In this document: piece after piece, positions 44,790-57,351 of the stretch
Numbering within the stretch: the stretch's first letter is position 1
Layout: each line of letters starts with the position of its first letter
Notes under the pieces: model-generated
The model's database searches: none
What the model was told of the DNA's origin: nothing
Seen by the model: only the letters and a program-made list of their open reading frames with translations
Origin: Silene latifolia
Taxonomy: Eukaryota > Streptophyta > Magnoliopsida > Caryophyllales > Caryophyllaceae
Assembly: GCF_048544455.1 (NCBI RefSeq)
Contig: NC_133538.1
Span: 143,527,922-143,591,921, forward strand
Length of the DNA stretch: 64,000 bases
Direction: 5' to 3'
Made by a program: the position numbers and the translations under genes

Positions 44790-44955
44790 GCAAAAGATGT
44801 GAATATGTTAAGGTAATTGAGTGTATCTAACAATTTAAACGAGTGTATCTAGCATGCAAGAGATGTGTATCCAGAAAGGTAAAGTAATGTATCTAGATTA
44901 CCACATATGTGTATCTAGCAAGATAAGGAAGTGTATCTAGCAATCTAAATTTGTA
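44790..44955 (+). repeat. GTGTATCTAGC minisatellite, second block
   Basis: About six diverged 25 bp units with GTGTATCTAGC or GTATCTAGATTACC. Same family as 38335-38480, now separated by the LINE and LTR insertions. Confidence 0.75.
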
Positions 44956-45863
44956 GGGTTGGGTTAACGCCTTAATGACAATATTCGAGAGTAATGACTA
45001 CTAATAGAATGATAGAATGTACAAACCATATGCTAAGGGCACGAGGAGTCACGAGCTTAAATCTTACGGCCTATATACATATTTAGGGGAAAAGAATTGA
45101 TTGCTAGGCGCAATTATAAATTTTAGGGTAGCAAATGAGGGTTAATTCCGCGTATTACAACACATGTTAAGTAAATTTTCTAGATCATATGAAGTATTAA
45201 ATTTGTAGTTTTCATTCGGGTATGATTCTAGCAAAGTCAATCCAAGTACGTCACCACAAACTGTTTTGATTAAATGATTCAGTAACTAATCATAGAGTGT
45301 ATATAAAAACAACTAACATATAGTCCAAATTCAGTTTTTTCTATTTTAGATATAATATAATTTTTCATTGAATTTTAGATACACATTTTAATCTACTCCA
45401 TACATGATACATCTTGTTGTAATTGTAGATACACTAATTTATATATTTAATAAATCAAAATTTATACTACACAGTAATACTACTTACAAAATAAACATGG
45501 TAATACTACTACATACACACGGTATTGCTACTGGATACACAAATCGATTTATGTATTTTGTGTATCCGTTAATAATACTGTGTGTATCCGGGCTGATATT
45601 TTGTGTATCCAACACTCCACCATGATCCACCAAGCCCATCACCGCTATGACGCTACCTCTATGACCACACTGGTTAACACCACACTACCATAGAACACCA
45701 TGAATCTACGATTTCAACACCGACCACATCAAACCTACATCTACAACTACCCACCGCACCACCATGCACCGCCGGCGACAACCAATAACACTTCGGCAAT
45801 ATCACCAGTGACCTCTGATGGCCCAATTCCTTCGCCATTGGTTCCCTTCCTCGACTTCGACGG
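44956..45863. other. D-family repeat segment, no gene
   Basis: AT-rich DNA, then from about 45490 a stretch matching D1 (TACATACACACGGTATTGC, GATACACAAATCGATTT) and a CACC-rich block like that at 35330. It ends CTTCGACGGACC, matching 56740-56752 of the right D copy. Confidence 0.6.
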
Positions 45864-45887
45864 ACCAAGTTAGCATCAACCTGAGTT
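45864..45887 (+). repeat. 24 bp direct repeat, left copy
   Basis: Starts ACCAAGTTAGCATC; identical to 55774-55797. The pair flanks the copia element plus the CIPK fragment. Confidence 0.9.
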
Positions 45888-45926
45888 AGCTACATCCTTT
45901 TTTCTTGAAAAAGATAAGACAAATCT

Positions 45927-47155
45927 TGTTGGAGTTAGTGTTCTCTACAATAGTGCATTTACATAATAAATCTCATTAAAGGAATATCATCAGGATATTT
46001 ATTATTTGATCCTCGTCAGTTGATTAATGTAAATCGATAACAGTTGGCTGCCTAGAGTTTAACGTTATTGTCGTGAGACGACGATGATCAACTGACCCCT
46101 TTCGGTCACACCTAAAGGAACGAACCCCAATTGACAACTAATTAATTGTATGAGATACAATTTATTTAGTCCCTTGATTTATTGACTAATAGGTTAGTCG
46201 ATTATTTTTAGAGAGATTTCGAGTTGCGAACTCGAGGCGCGGCTGTTATTATTTAATTATGCGATAATTGAATAATAAATTTATTGAGACGGGTTTTAGT
46301 AAATTAATTGTTAATTCACTAAAATTGTACCAATTGATTAATGTGATTAATATTAGTACGTAAATAATATGTGTAGCGGTACACGTATTTTTACGGAGTG
46401 TTTTGAACAAAATAAATCAGGAAGCATTTAAACATAAAACGATGTTTAAAGTAAAATTACACGTATTTGTGCGACAAATATAAGAACCGATTTCGACCCG
46501 TAAATGGGTCATGGAAATCGTGTAAATGGGATTGTGTGTTGCTTTAGACACAAACATTCCACTTACACATTTTACTTCCCAATTCTTACTTTTGTTCTAC
46601 CCCAAGATTAAAGCTATTGGGTGGATAAAAAGCAAAAAGAAAAACACACTCCACCTCCTCTATGTGTTCCGTCCTCCCCTCCCTCCTTCACTAGTTCAAT
46701 TATTCATTTTTCTTCTTACTTGAACATTTGCATGTGAATATATTTTATCTCTCTAAAAACTAATAAAATCATTTAATAAGTAGTTAGTAACCAAAAATAA
46801 ATACTAAGTGTATTAGTATTATTTACATATTATCAAGGGAATAATTTTAACAAGTTTCTAGTAAATACTTGTTAGATTATTGGGTTTAGTTCTTGGGTGC
46901 ACATTGTTAGGAGATCTTCTCTTTGAAGATTTGGTAAGGAGGGTCATCCTTTATTTTGAGCTCAAGAACAATCAAGATAGGAGATCTTGATTGTGCCCAT
47001 ATTACCATCAAAATCAATGTTAGGAAATTGTTTGTCCTTAATCTTTATTATTAAGCTTTTATATTAGCATGCATGTTACATAGATCATTAAAATAACATA
47101 TTATGAGATAATTTATTTTTAATTATAGAGTCTAATTTAGATCTATGATCATTCA
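45927..47155 (+). repeat. Copia 5' LTR
   Basis: 1229 bp, closely similar to the 3' LTR and equal in length. It contains a pyrimidine-rich stretch near 46655-46710 and the final ATCTATGATCATTCA. Confidence 0.95.
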
Positions 47156-47157
47156 AG

Positions 47158-47170
47158 TGGTATCATGAGC
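47158..47170 (+). other. Copia primer-binding site (initiator tRNA-Met type)
   Basis: TGGTATCATGAGC, two bases after the LTR. It resembles the usual TGGTATCAGAGC with one extra base. Confidence 0.85.
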
Positions 47171-49394
47171 TAGGCTTGTAATTTGCATCTTGATTTTGAG
47201 CATACTTAATAAATTATGCGATAATTTTAAAAACTCAAAAATTATGTTAGATGAGGTTTTAGCACTAAAATTTTTGGGCATGCATACCTACTAATCTCAA
47301 AAGGTTTGTGGTAAAATTTGGTGATTTTTGAAGTTATTTTGCTATATTTAATGATTTTTGGTAGAAAATCGAGTAAAAAATGCCGTATTTTGGTTAAGAG
47401 TTAACTAAAAATAGTTAAAGGTTGATTCGGGTCATGATATTTTTATGGTATTTCATGCATATGCTCTACAGATTGTATCTAAAATTTTGAAGGTTGGTTT
47501 TAAGTTTTGCATGTTTATTGATTTTATGAGATAAAAGTCGATAAAAGTGAATTTAATTAATCATATATTTGAATCATTTGTTCATGCCCTTGGTAAATTT
47601 ATGTAGATTTAAAAATATGATTTAAAAGTTAAAAGTGAAATTTAAAATGTGATTTCACCTTGTTTTAATGTCTATTGGTTTTAGTGGTTAAAAACCGATA
47701 AATATCGATCTTTTTCTTCATAAAATTTATCCAAACTTTTTGGTCATTTTCTCTCACATTTTGGTGTTCTTGAGAGTGTTCTAGAATACTCAATATTTTT
47801 TGTTTTAATATTTGGTAATATTTTCAATTATTTTGGATTTATTACTTAAAAGTTACTCCCTCCATACCAATCCAAAGGTAACATTGACCAAAATGGCACT
47901 ATTCATGGTCGTAGGAAATCTTCGAGATTATTCTTAATCTATAAGACAAAATATAGTCATGTGAGATCTTGTTTGATTTATCGTCATGAATGCTACAAGT
48001 ATATCAATTTTTTATAATTTTTAATAATGTGTAACTAACGATATTCACGTTGCAAAACGTCTCTCGACAAGTGTGAAAAAGTCAATGTTACCTTTGGATT
48101 GGTATGGAGGGAGTATGATTTTACCGATTAAATTAGCAAAATATCACCAAATCAAACTAATTATTCATCATCAAATTAGTGAGGACTAATTTTTGAGGTT
48201 CAAAATAATTTGGACAATTAGTTTGGACTTAAATAAGATATAAGAGTTGATTATTGATTTTTACAAGTTAAAAATCGATTAAATCCACAAAACCGAGATA
48301 GATACGTACGATTGTTAGATAGGGCGATTTTGGCATTTTTACAGCATTTTAAGCATATTTATTTAAGTTGAATGAATGATTGTCATTTATTTAAAGTATT
48401 TATTTTATTGTACCTAGTATGGCCTAGTTATTTTTAATCGCTATTACCCGAAATGAATGGGAATAACGATTTGTTTGTAATTTAAAGACGATCTCGTATC
48501 GTCGGTTTGTAATTAGTTAATAGCTTTATTTATTTTATTTATTAATGTATAATAGGAATAGCTATGTAATTTGATTGTAATAGTTATTTTTACCGGCGTT
48601 TCCAGAAGACGGATTTACATCGAGACGGAGTCTATGGAAGATGTTCCTATGAAGAGGCAAGGGACCAAGGATTTTTTTCCGATATGTAATAGTCTAGTTT
48701 TTATTAACTAGGAGGCCATACTCAGATTTTTCATATGCTTGCTTGCTTTTATTTTCGCGCATGCCAAAATCGCCATTCACATGCATTTTATTTTCGCGGT
48801 GCCAATTCACGTCATTTACATTCACCGACTTAGTTCACTTATAGGGAATTTATGACTAAATTGATAAGATCTCTCACATAACTAAAATTGAGATTAGCCT
48901 TACCAATTAGTAACACCTATGCATCCCTTGTTCATTAGAGTCACGCTCGCCCAAGCGGGGTGTTTTCTTTTTACCTCGGGTAAGTAGGGTGGTAAACGGT
49001 TATCACGCGCCAAAGTTGGTTGGACTCAACGGGGTATAAGACGGTCTTGTATTCCGGGGCTAGTAGATGGATTTAAGGAAATTCGTCAACCAAGAGTTCT
49101 AGAGGTAGAATTAGTCAATCGTTGACTTACCGAATTTACACGATTATGGGATGTTTCGCCCAAGCGATGCTCATTTTTGTTTAAAATTTGGGTCATGGAA
49201 TCATTTATATAATTTAGTGGGAGATCGTTATATAAATGTTAAAACTTGTTAAACATGTTTTCACAAGTAATTTTAAAACAATGAATGTTACTTTTTCCTT
49301 ATTTTGTTGTAGCATTTTAATTCGCAATAGCAACTTCATCAACTCCATCGACTATTACACTAGGCAAAGATTCATGGCCAAGGTCCGTAATGGA
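47171..49394 (+). other. Copia long 5' leader
   Basis: About 2.2 kb (1.97 kb without the MITE) of AT-rich DNA with many short stops. No gene is supported. The MITE lies at 47856-48113. Confidence 0.75.
47856..48113. mobile_element. Stowaway-like MITE (Tc1/mariner type)
   Basis: 258 bp, ends CTCCCTCCATACC with a perfect 33 bp terminal inverted repeat, flanked by TA on both sides (47854-47855 and 48114-48115). Non-coding. It is inserted in the copia leader, so it is younger than that element. Confidence 0.95.
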
Positions 49395-50161
49395 CAAATG
49401 TATCCTAAAAGATGGCGGTGGTAACTTTCTTGAATGGGAATCCAACATCAAAAGTTACGCGTTGTCCGACAAACGTGCTCACTTACTTGACCGATGCCCC
49501 TCCCATCAAGCCCGGTCCAAGGGCCTCATCGGCGGTGCGGACCGCCTATGATGACCATGTGAGGATGTTGAATGATATCAAAAATGTGTTGATATGGTCG
49601 ATGTCCCCAAAGCTTAAGCTTTCATGCATTTATTTAAATGCATACGACATATTCACTCGTATGACTACTATGTTTTCACAAACACCTAAAGTCCGTCAAT
49701 ACGATGCGGCGGCACGCTTCTTTGAAGAAAAGCTTGAGAGGGGCCAAAAGGTTGGTCCCCATGTGCTAAAAATGGTTGAATATGTCGACATCCTAGAGCG
49801 TATAGGATGTAACATTCCTAAGACTCTTGTGATAGATCGAATCCTCCACTCACTTCCTTTCAAGTTTGCCCATTTTAGGGTGAACTATAACATGAATGGC
49901 ATGGATAAGAGTTATCATGAAATTCATGCAATCCTCACCTAAGCGAAGAGGGATATGGAAGCTAGTGGGAGTGAAAAAGGGGATGTTCTAACCATGAAGT
50001 TAAAGAACATGTCCCTTGGAGTTAAGAAGGGAAAGGGGAAGGAAAAGTCCCAATTCAAGAAATCGTCAAAGAAACAAGACAAGGAAAAGGGGAAAGCCAT
50101 TGAAAATGGCAAACCCAAGGCAAAAAGTGTCACTCTCCGAGGCCGAATATTTTCATTGTAA
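49395..50161 (+). pseudogene. Copia gag
   Basis: Gag begins in one frame at about 49410 (GGNFLEWESNIKSY) and shifts to frame 49412-49942 near 49480 (LTDAPPIKPGP), with KLKLSCIYLNAYDIFTRM, AARFFEEKLERGQKVG and ERIGCNIP as conserved gag text. After a stop at 49940 the frame continues as a Lys-rich tail (49955-50161). The zinc knuckle follows in the next frame: FHCNGKGHYRRSC, where the first Cys of CX2C is Tyr. The capsid fold is recognisable, but the frameshift, stop and lost Cys make it non-functional. Confidence 0.85.
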
Positions 50162-51071
50162 TGGGAAAGGGCATTATAGGAGGAGTTGTCCCAAATACTT
50201 GGAGGATCTCAAGGAAGGGCGTGTGACGCCTATTGGTATGATTTCCTCTCTCTATGTGATAGACGTTAATTATGCTTGCACTTCCACTTGGGTACTTGAT
50301 ACCGGATGTGGCTTTCACCTTTGTAATCATTTGCAGGGTTTAAGGGACGTGCGAGCACTAGCAAAAGGTGATGTGGATCTCCACATGTGCAATCGAGCTA
50401 GAGTAGCGGCCATTTTCGTGGGGACCTATGTGCTCACTTTAGCTAGTGGTTTAGAGTTGTTTTTAAATAAGTGTTATTTTCTACCAACTTTAACCAAAAA
50501 CATCATCTCCATTTCCGTGTTAGACGCGGAAGGCTTTTGTTTTATGATTAAGGACAATAGTTGTACTTTTTCATTGAATGATGTGGTTTATGGCAAGGCC
50601 ATTTCAATTGGAGGCATTTATGTTTTAAATGATGTTAATGACGTTTATCATGTAGAAACTAAAAAGCTTAAAATGGGTGATCCAAATGAATCCTACCTTT
50701 GGCATTGTCGTTTAGGTCACATAAACGAAAGACGCATTAAGAGACTTGCTTCATCAAAAGTGCTCAAACCATTTGATTTCGAATCTTATGGTATATGCGA
50801 GTCTTGCCTTTTAGGCAAGATGACTCGTGCACCTTTTGCAGGAAAAGGGACACGAGCTAATGAGGTTTTGGCTCTCATATATACGGATGTGTGTAGACCA
50901 TTAACCATCACCGCTAGAGGAGGTTTTCACCACTTCATTACTTTTACTGATGACTTGAGTAGATATGGGTATGTTTACTTGATGAAGAACAAGAGTGAAA
51001 CTTTTGACAAGTTCAAGGAGTTTCAGAATGAAGTAGAGAACCAATTGGATAAAAAAATTAAGACCCTATGA
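50016..51071 (+). pseudogene. Copia zinc knuckle, protease and integrase N-terminal half
   Basis: 351 codons. The protease active site is WVLDTGCGFHLC. The gag-pre-integrase zinc motif is WHCRLGHINERRI with CESCLLGK, and the integrase core begins with the first catalytic Asp (LIYTDVCRPL) and FITFTDDLSRYGYVYLM. The frame ends at TGA (51069-51071) just before SDRGGEY, the position of the second catalytic Asp. The codon there is usually Arg (CGA), so one C-to-T change explains the stop. Confidence 0.9.
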
Positions 51072-51665
51072 TCCGATCGTGGTGGTGAATACCTAAATTC
51101 TGAATTCGATCCACACCTAAAAGATTGTGGTATATTATCACAATGGACTCCTCCTGACACACCACAACTAAATGGTGTGGCTGAATGGAGAAACCGAACT
51201 TTTATAGATATGGTTCGGTCTATGATGACTCTAACCGAGCTTCCTAGTTCATTTTGCTGTTTTGCCCTCTTGTCTGCAATATTTTCACTAAATCGAAACC
51301 CGACTAAAGCGGCCGATAAGACTCCATATCAGACATGAGTAGGGAAAGTCCCTCATTTGTCATTCATGCGCATTTGGGGTTGTGAAGCATACGTCAAGAG
51401 CAAGTCTGACAATAAGCTTGCACCCAGATCTGACAAATGTTTATTTGTAGGATATCCAAGGGAAACACGTGGCTATTACTTCTACAATAAAAACGAGAAC
51501 AAAGTGTTAGTGGCTCGTGATGCCGTCTTCCTAGAAAGAGAGTTTATTTCTAAAAGACAGAGTGGTAGAAAATTTGAACTTGACGAAGTTCGAGAGCCCC
51601 AAACCGAGAATGAGATAGAGGAGAACGTGGAGGATAATGTTCCCTCCTCCCCTCTGAAATGGTAA
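51072..51665 (+). pseudogene. Copia integrase C-terminal half
   Basis: Same frame as the preceding segment, beginning SDRGGEYLNSEF (second Asp), then QLNGVAEWRNRT (the catalytic Glu is retained), LPSSFCCFAL and, after another TGA at about 51337-51339, IWGCEAYVK and DKCLFVGYPRETRGYYF, the typical copia integrase end. It closes at 51663-51665 with the RT frame beginning 51659. Confidence 0.88.
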
Positions 51666-52525
51666 TTGTTCCTAGAAAGTCAAGTAGGATTTCTAATCCA
51701 CCTGACCGCTACCTTGGTAACATCGAAGAGGATGGTGTTTTGTTACTTTTGGAAAGTGATGAACCGACTACCTACAAATCGGCCATGTCTAGTCCCAACT
51801 CCTCGCATAGGCTAGAAACCATGCGGTCCAAAATGGATTCCGTGTACGAGAACCAAGTATGGGACTTGGTGGATTTACCTGAGGGAGTACGACCCCTTCA
51901 GTGTAAATGGATATATAAAATTAAGCTCGACGTGGATAAACATGTAGATGTTTACAAAGCTAGATTGGTGGCAAAAGGTTTCACCCAAGTTCATGGTCTA
52001 CATTATGACGAAACTTTCACTCTAGTCGCTATGCTTCGGTCCAATAGGATAATCTTAGCGGTTGTCGCGTTTCATGATTATGAGATTTGGCAAATGGATG
52101 TCAAAACCGCCTTCTTGAATGGGATTCTAGAAGAGGAAGTGTACATGATACAACCTGAAGGTTTTAAGGATACATCTAACCCTAAGAAGGTGTGTAAGCT
52201 CAAGAAGTCCATTTATGGTCTTAATCAAGCATCTCGGAGTTGGAATCATCGTTTTGATCATGTTATTAAACAATACGGTTTCACTAGAAGTGTTGAAGAA
52301 CCATGTTTATACATGAAGTTTAGTGGGAGTAAGGTTGCATTCCTTGTCATATATGTGTATGACATATTGCTCATCGGGAATGATATTCCATCGCTTACTT
52401 CCGTTAAGGAGTGGCTAGGGAAACACTTCCAGATGAAGGACTTGGGAGAGGCACAACAAATCTTGGGTATCCGGATCTATAGGGATAGGTCCAAAAGGAT
52501 ACTAGCATTGAGTCAAGAAGCTTAA
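51659..52525 (+). pseudogene. Copia reverse transcriptase
   Basis: 288 codons. Conserved text runs from VWDLVDLPEGVRPLQCKWIY through KARLVAKGFTQ, DVKTAFLNGILEEEVYM (first catalytic Asp), KKSIYGLNQASRSWN and EEPCLYMKF. The catalytic pair reads YVYDILLIGND where copia elements have YVDD, so one of the two metal-binding Asp residues is replaced by Tyr. This alone would abolish activity. The frame stops at TAA 52523-52525, where the family has Tyr. Confidence 0.92.
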
Positions 52526-53341
52526 ATTGACAAAGTTCTTGACCGGTTCAATATGAAAGACTCCAAGAGAGGATTTCTACCTATGGGCCAAGGGATTGCT
52601 TTGAGCAAGTCACAGTCTCCCTCTAGCTCTAAGGAGATTGAACACATAAAGACCGTCCCTTATACTTCTGCTATTGGGTCTATCATGTATGCTATGATTT
52701 GCACTCGTCCCGACGTTGCGCATGCCTTGAGCATGACAAGTCGTTATCAAGCCAAGCCTGGTGAGAGTCACAGGATAGCCGTAAAGAACATCCTTAAGTA
52801 CTTGAGAAGGACTAAGGATTCGTTCTTAGTGTTTGGAGGAGAAACTGAGTTGCGTGTAAGAGGTTACACGGACGCAAGTTTCCAAACCGATCGGGATGAA
52901 ATGAATTCTCAATCCGGCTATGTGTTTATGCTAAATGGAGGAGCTGTTTGCTAGAAGAGCTTCAAGCAAAGCGTTACCGCGGATTCTACAATAGAGGCTG
53001 AGTACCTTGCAGCGTCTGAGGCTGCAAAGGAAGCTGTTTGGATTCGGCAATTCATGGAGAGACTAGGAGTAGTCCATTCCGCCAAAGATCCGATCACTCT
53101 ATATTGTGATAACAGTGGGGCTATTTTTCAAGCCAAAGAGCTGAAGTCTAGTAACAAATCTTGACACATTGAAAGGAAATACTATGTAATTAGAGATTAT
53201 GTGGAAAGGATGAAAATTGACATTTGTAAGGTTGGGACAGACGATAATGTAGCTGATCCTTTAACCAAGCCTTTATCAAAGGCTAAGCATGATGGTCATG
53301 TCATCGCAATGGGATTGAGACGAGTACCAGATTTTCTTTAA
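52526..53341 (+). pseudogene. Copia RNase H and C-terminus
   Basis: Continues in frame from the RT: the connection region (PYTSAIGSIMYAMICTRPD), RNase H beginning GYTDASFQTD (first Asp), a TAG at 52952-52954, then STIEAEYLAASEAAKEAVW (the Glu) and LYCDNSGAI (second Asp). A TGA at about 53162-53164 is followed by HIERKYYVIRDYVE and ADPLTKPLS, and the natural end TAA at 53339-53341. Both stops fit single transitions. Confidence 0.9.
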
Positions 53342-54136
53342 ATTATGGACAGTGTATCTCTTTTTATATGTATATATATATATATGATAATCGCATTCAT
53401 TGTTTAAGCATTCATTTATGAATTCTTTTATTTAGTGTGACTAAATTTATAATACCTTGTTTACCTGAATAAGTTGTGGAGACATGTTGAACGCTTTTCA
53501 AGTGAATAAGATGAACATTGTATTTTGTCCCTAGTCACTTAATAAGGTGACGTCTCGGAGTGACTAGATTGTAAGTCGATTTATGGTTGTTCAACACCAT
53601 GAGGTCATACGTGATGACTAGTCGATTACATAGGCAGAGTGTGTGACACTTTGCCGGACAGTGACCATTTAGAGAGTCCCTAAGTTCTATTATAGACGCC
53701 TGGTCATGGCAGGGATCTCTAAAATGTTTCTATGAGTCGATTATTTTGACTGGAGACTATTATCCAAGTCAGTGCAGTTTCTGAGTGACTTTGATTTTTG
53801 TCCTAGGTAGTACCGTGAAAGGAGGACAGAGGGCATCTTCTGAGTCATGATGATCGGTATTGAGCAAAGATAGATAGGGCATACAGGAATTGTCCACCCA
53901 CGTTGGGTAACTAAATCTCAAGGCCACTCGAGGAGTTATGACTATAAATGCATGGCCACGTTCGGAAGTATTATGTGGGAGATTTTTCCGGTCTTGTAGT
54001 CACACTCCCAATCGAGAAAACCAATCGCGATATGTTCATGTGCAAGTGCGACCTGAAAGACACCTTGCATTGAGTGGGAGATTAAAACGGACAAGAGAAT
54101 TGGTAGCGCACACCTTGTGTCGGACAAGTGGGAGAT
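53342..54136 (+). other. Copia 3' untranslated interior and purine tract
   Basis: Non-coding with short TA repeats at 53370-53384. It ends CAAGTGGGAGAT (54125-54136), the plus-strand primer tract, directly before the 3' LTR. Confidence 0.8.
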
Positions 54137-55365
54137 TGTTGGAGTTAGTGTCCTCTACAATAGTGCGTTTACATAATAAATCTCATTAAAGGAATATCAT
54201 CTGGATATTTATTATTTGATCCTCTTCAGTTGATTAACGTAAATCGATAGCGGTTGACTGTCTAGAGTTTGACGTTATTGTCGTGAGACGGCGGTGACCA
54301 ACTGACCCCTTTCGGTCACACCTAAAGGAACGAACTCCAATTGACAACTAATTAATTGCATGAGATACACTTTATTTAGTCCCTTGATTTATTGACTAAT
54401 AGGTTAGTCGATTATTTTTAGAGAGATTTCGAGTTGCGAACTCGAGGCGTGGCTGTTATTATTTAATTATGCGATAATTGAATAATAAATTTATTGCGAC
54501 GGGTTTTAGTAAATTAATAGTTAATTCACTAAAATTGTACTAATTGATTAATGTGATTAATATTAGTACGTAAAAAATATGTGTAGCGGTACACGTATTT
54601 TTACGGAGTGTTTTGAACAAAATTAATCGGGAAGCATTTAAACATAAAACGATGTTTAAAGTAAAATTACACTTATTTGTGCAACAAATATAAGAACCAA
54701 TTTCGACCCGTAAATGGGTCATGAAAATCGTGTAAATGGGATTGTGTGTTACTTTAGACACAATCATTCCACTTACACATTTTACTTTCCTATTCTTACT
54801 TTTGTTCTACCCCAAGATTAAAGCTATTGGGTGGATAAAAAGCAAAAAGAAAAACACACTCCACCTCCTCTATGTGTGCCGTCCTCCCCTCCCTCCTTCA
54901 CTAGTTCAATTATTCATTTTTCTTCTTACTTGAACATTTGCATGTGAATATATTTTATCTCTCTAAAAACTTATAAAATCATTTACTAAGTAGTTAGTAA
55001 ACAAAAATAAATACTAAGTGTATTTGTATTATTTACATATTATCAAGGGAATAATTTTAACAAGTTTCTAGTAAATACTTGTTAGATTATTGGGTTTAGT
55101 TCTTGGGTGCACATTGTTAGGAGATCTTCTCTTTGAAGATTTGGTAAGGAGGATCATCCTTTATTTTAAGCTCAAGAACAATCACGATAGGAGATCTTGA
55201 TTGTGCCCATATTACCATCAACATCAATGTAAGGAAATTATTTTTCCTTAATCTTTATTATTATGCTTTTATATTAGCATGCATGTTACATAGATCACTA
55301 AAATAACATATTATGAGATAATTTTTTTTTAATTAGAGAGTCTAATTTAGATCTATGATCATTCA
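54137..55365 (+). repeat. Copia 3' LTR
   Basis: 1229 bp, same length as the 5' LTR with scattered substitutions. Followed by GATCT. Confidence 0.95.
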
Positions 55366-55739
55366 GATCTAACCCATGGGACAAAGCTATTATATGAAAT
55401 GCATTCATTTGCTCTGGCACCTCACTCTTTTCCTTAAATATATGGATCATTTCATGATCAATTGTGAAAGTGGATGACTCAGAACATGGCATAAACCAAT
55501 TGTTGGACACAATATCAGGAATTGTAATCCTGGATTCGGGTTAAGGATCAAGCAATTGGACAATTAAATCGCAAGCCTCAGAGGAGAACCAAGACGGGCA
55601 CTTGAAATCACCCTTATAGATCTTTCTATACATGTTAATAAGGTTATCATCATGGAAAGGGTGGTACCCTGCAAGCAGAACATACAAGATAACCCCACAA
55701 GACCAAATATCAAGTTAGCTCTGTCCCATGGGTTAGATC
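55366..55739 (-). pseudogene. CIPK protein-kinase fragment bounded by a 23 bp inverted repeat
   Basis: The minus strand encodes the C-lobe of a CBL-interacting protein kinase: [15 protein letters not shown] and YHPF, then [26 protein letters not shown], one TAA, then RITIPDIVSNNWF and the regulatory NAF motif (MNAFHIIALSHGLDL). CIPKs phosphorylate ion transporters in response to calcium through CBL partners that bind NAF. Only about 125 codons are present; the N-lobe, catalytic loop and C-terminus are missing. The outer 23 bases form an imperfect inverted repeat (55366-55388 GATCTAACCCATGGG...; 55717-55739). It is intronless here. The left copy of the inverted repeat adjoins the copia insertion. 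Confidence 0.8.
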
Positions 55740-55773
55740 AGAAAATTTTGGAGCAAGTCCCTGCAGAATATAT

Positions 55774-55797
55774 ACCAAGTTAGCATCAACCTGAGTT
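55774..55797 (+). repeat. 24 bp direct repeat, right copy
   Basis: Identical to 45864-45887. With copia removed, the two copies bracket about 450 bp containing the CIPK fragment. Confidence 0.9.
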
Positions 55798-56269
55798 TCT
55801 GACACAAATTCACATACTCAAAAACATGTTAAATATCACAAATGACCAAGCATATAATTTCACTCTAATTTACACACTCACGAAAACACGCAAGTGATAA
55901 TAAATACAAGATGAGCAACATAATACCTCTGGCTCCAAGGAGGATGAGAAGGAATCAATGGGGGATACTCGGAATTCTGAGGCACTAGATGATAGCCCAT
56001 ATTGCAGGGCATGTTACCACTAAAACGCTCCATATAATCATCCTATGGACGCTGCCGTCCTATCTCCATCACATCCATTCCTGCTTAACATTACACCACT
56101 AAGCCACCATGGCACGGTCGACGTTCATCCACAACCACCATAAATCTCAATTAAATCATAAATCTATAGAAAATGAAGAAGAATTATAAATAATTGACCG
56201 CACTATTGACTTAGTCGGAAAATTGACTCAAACATAGTCCATCCCGGCCGAAAACGGATCTGATATAAC
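55798..56269 (-). other. Captured-gene-like region with one exon-like segment
   Basis: On the minus strand, about 56040-55927 is open and reads MERFSGNMPCNMGYHL, then PLIPSHPPWSQ, followed by a good donor (GTATTATG). The composition looks like real coding sequence, but I do not recognise the family. A stop lies just upstream of MERF in the same frame. The remainder is unremarkable AT-rich DNA. Confidence 0.35.
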
Positions 56270-57351
56270 TACTCAAATACACAGTATAATACTTCTGGAT
56301 ACACAAGTTAGTACTTCCAGATACACATGATGTAATTACTAGATACACATGGTATTACTACCGGATACACATGTATCCCGTAGTAATACCATGTGTATCT
56401 GGGCTGGTATTATGTGTATCTACAGCTCCACTAGATCCACTAAGCCACTGCCACTTACCACCACCACTGCCGCCAACGCTATCCACCTATGGGCCACCAC
56501 TGTCCACCACTCACCGACACACAACCCCCATTACCTTCCCAAGAACCATATCTAATCCCTACACATTAACGTCATATCTAGCATCAACAACAAGTCGTCA
56601 TTGTCGATGGCTCACTTCGCCACCAGCAATCCTGACGGCAACTCAGACCAGGCCGGCGATATAACTGGCATCCTCTGACGGTGGCGACAATCTCCAACCC
56701 ACCCAATTAGCTCTCCATTACTCCTCTTCCCTTCCCAGACTCCAACGGACCGACTTCTTGTCCACTCGCCACTACCCAATTCAATCAACGCCGAGGAACC
56801 CTTCTTGCAGCTCCAAACCTTTGCACTCCACCATTACTGTATATTCCACCATTTATGCCACTAGATCACCGTTGTCGACATCAACATCGAGCTTTTAAAT
56901 GTCCGATCTACAAAAAACAAGGGTCTGAAAGGTCACCATTGAATGGCGAGGAGCATTGCACCTTATGTCTCGCCAGACAAGGGAAATAGAGTGATACATA
57001 TAGTCGGCGATGGGCAGGTCGGCACGTTGGCATGGTGGTTGGAAGGGGAGAACGACAAAGGAGGTGAAAGAGAAAGGGCGCGGAGAGAAGAGGGCGCGAA
57101 AGGCTGGTGAATGAGATAGGTGACGATGGAGTTAGCGTGGTGCGCTGGCAAATTGATGCCGGAGCTCCGGCGAGTATATGTTAGTGGTAGTCTGGTTGAT
57201 GAGGATTAGGGGAGTAAGGTTGGGGTTTGTTGTTGGATAGAGAGGACATAGATGGCTAATCAAGGATTTAATATTAGCCCTTGATCTGACTTTGATTTAA
57301 TGGATGTGGGTTAGTTCGTAAGTTCGCATCGAACTTTCAGTTCTCACGAGA

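Larger units (their letters stand above)
45927..55365 (+). mobile_element. Ty1/copia LTR retrotransposon, complete but decayed
   Basis: 9439 bp with two LTRs of 1229 bp (45927-47155; 54137-55365) that begin TGTTGGAG and end CATTCA. A tRNA-Met-type primer site is at 47158 and a purine tract at 54125-54136. Flanking AATCT/GATCT fits a five-base target duplication with one change. Coding order is gag, protease, integrase, reverse transcriptase, RNase H, which is the copia order; the sequence style is of the Tork/Angela-like group (tentative). At least five in-frame stops and a frameshift are present. A MITE sits in the 5' leader. Confidence 0.93.

Noticed and set aside
49236..49424. Plus-strand frame before copia gag as a separate gene
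   Set aside because: It overlaps the gag start in another frame and has no family features.
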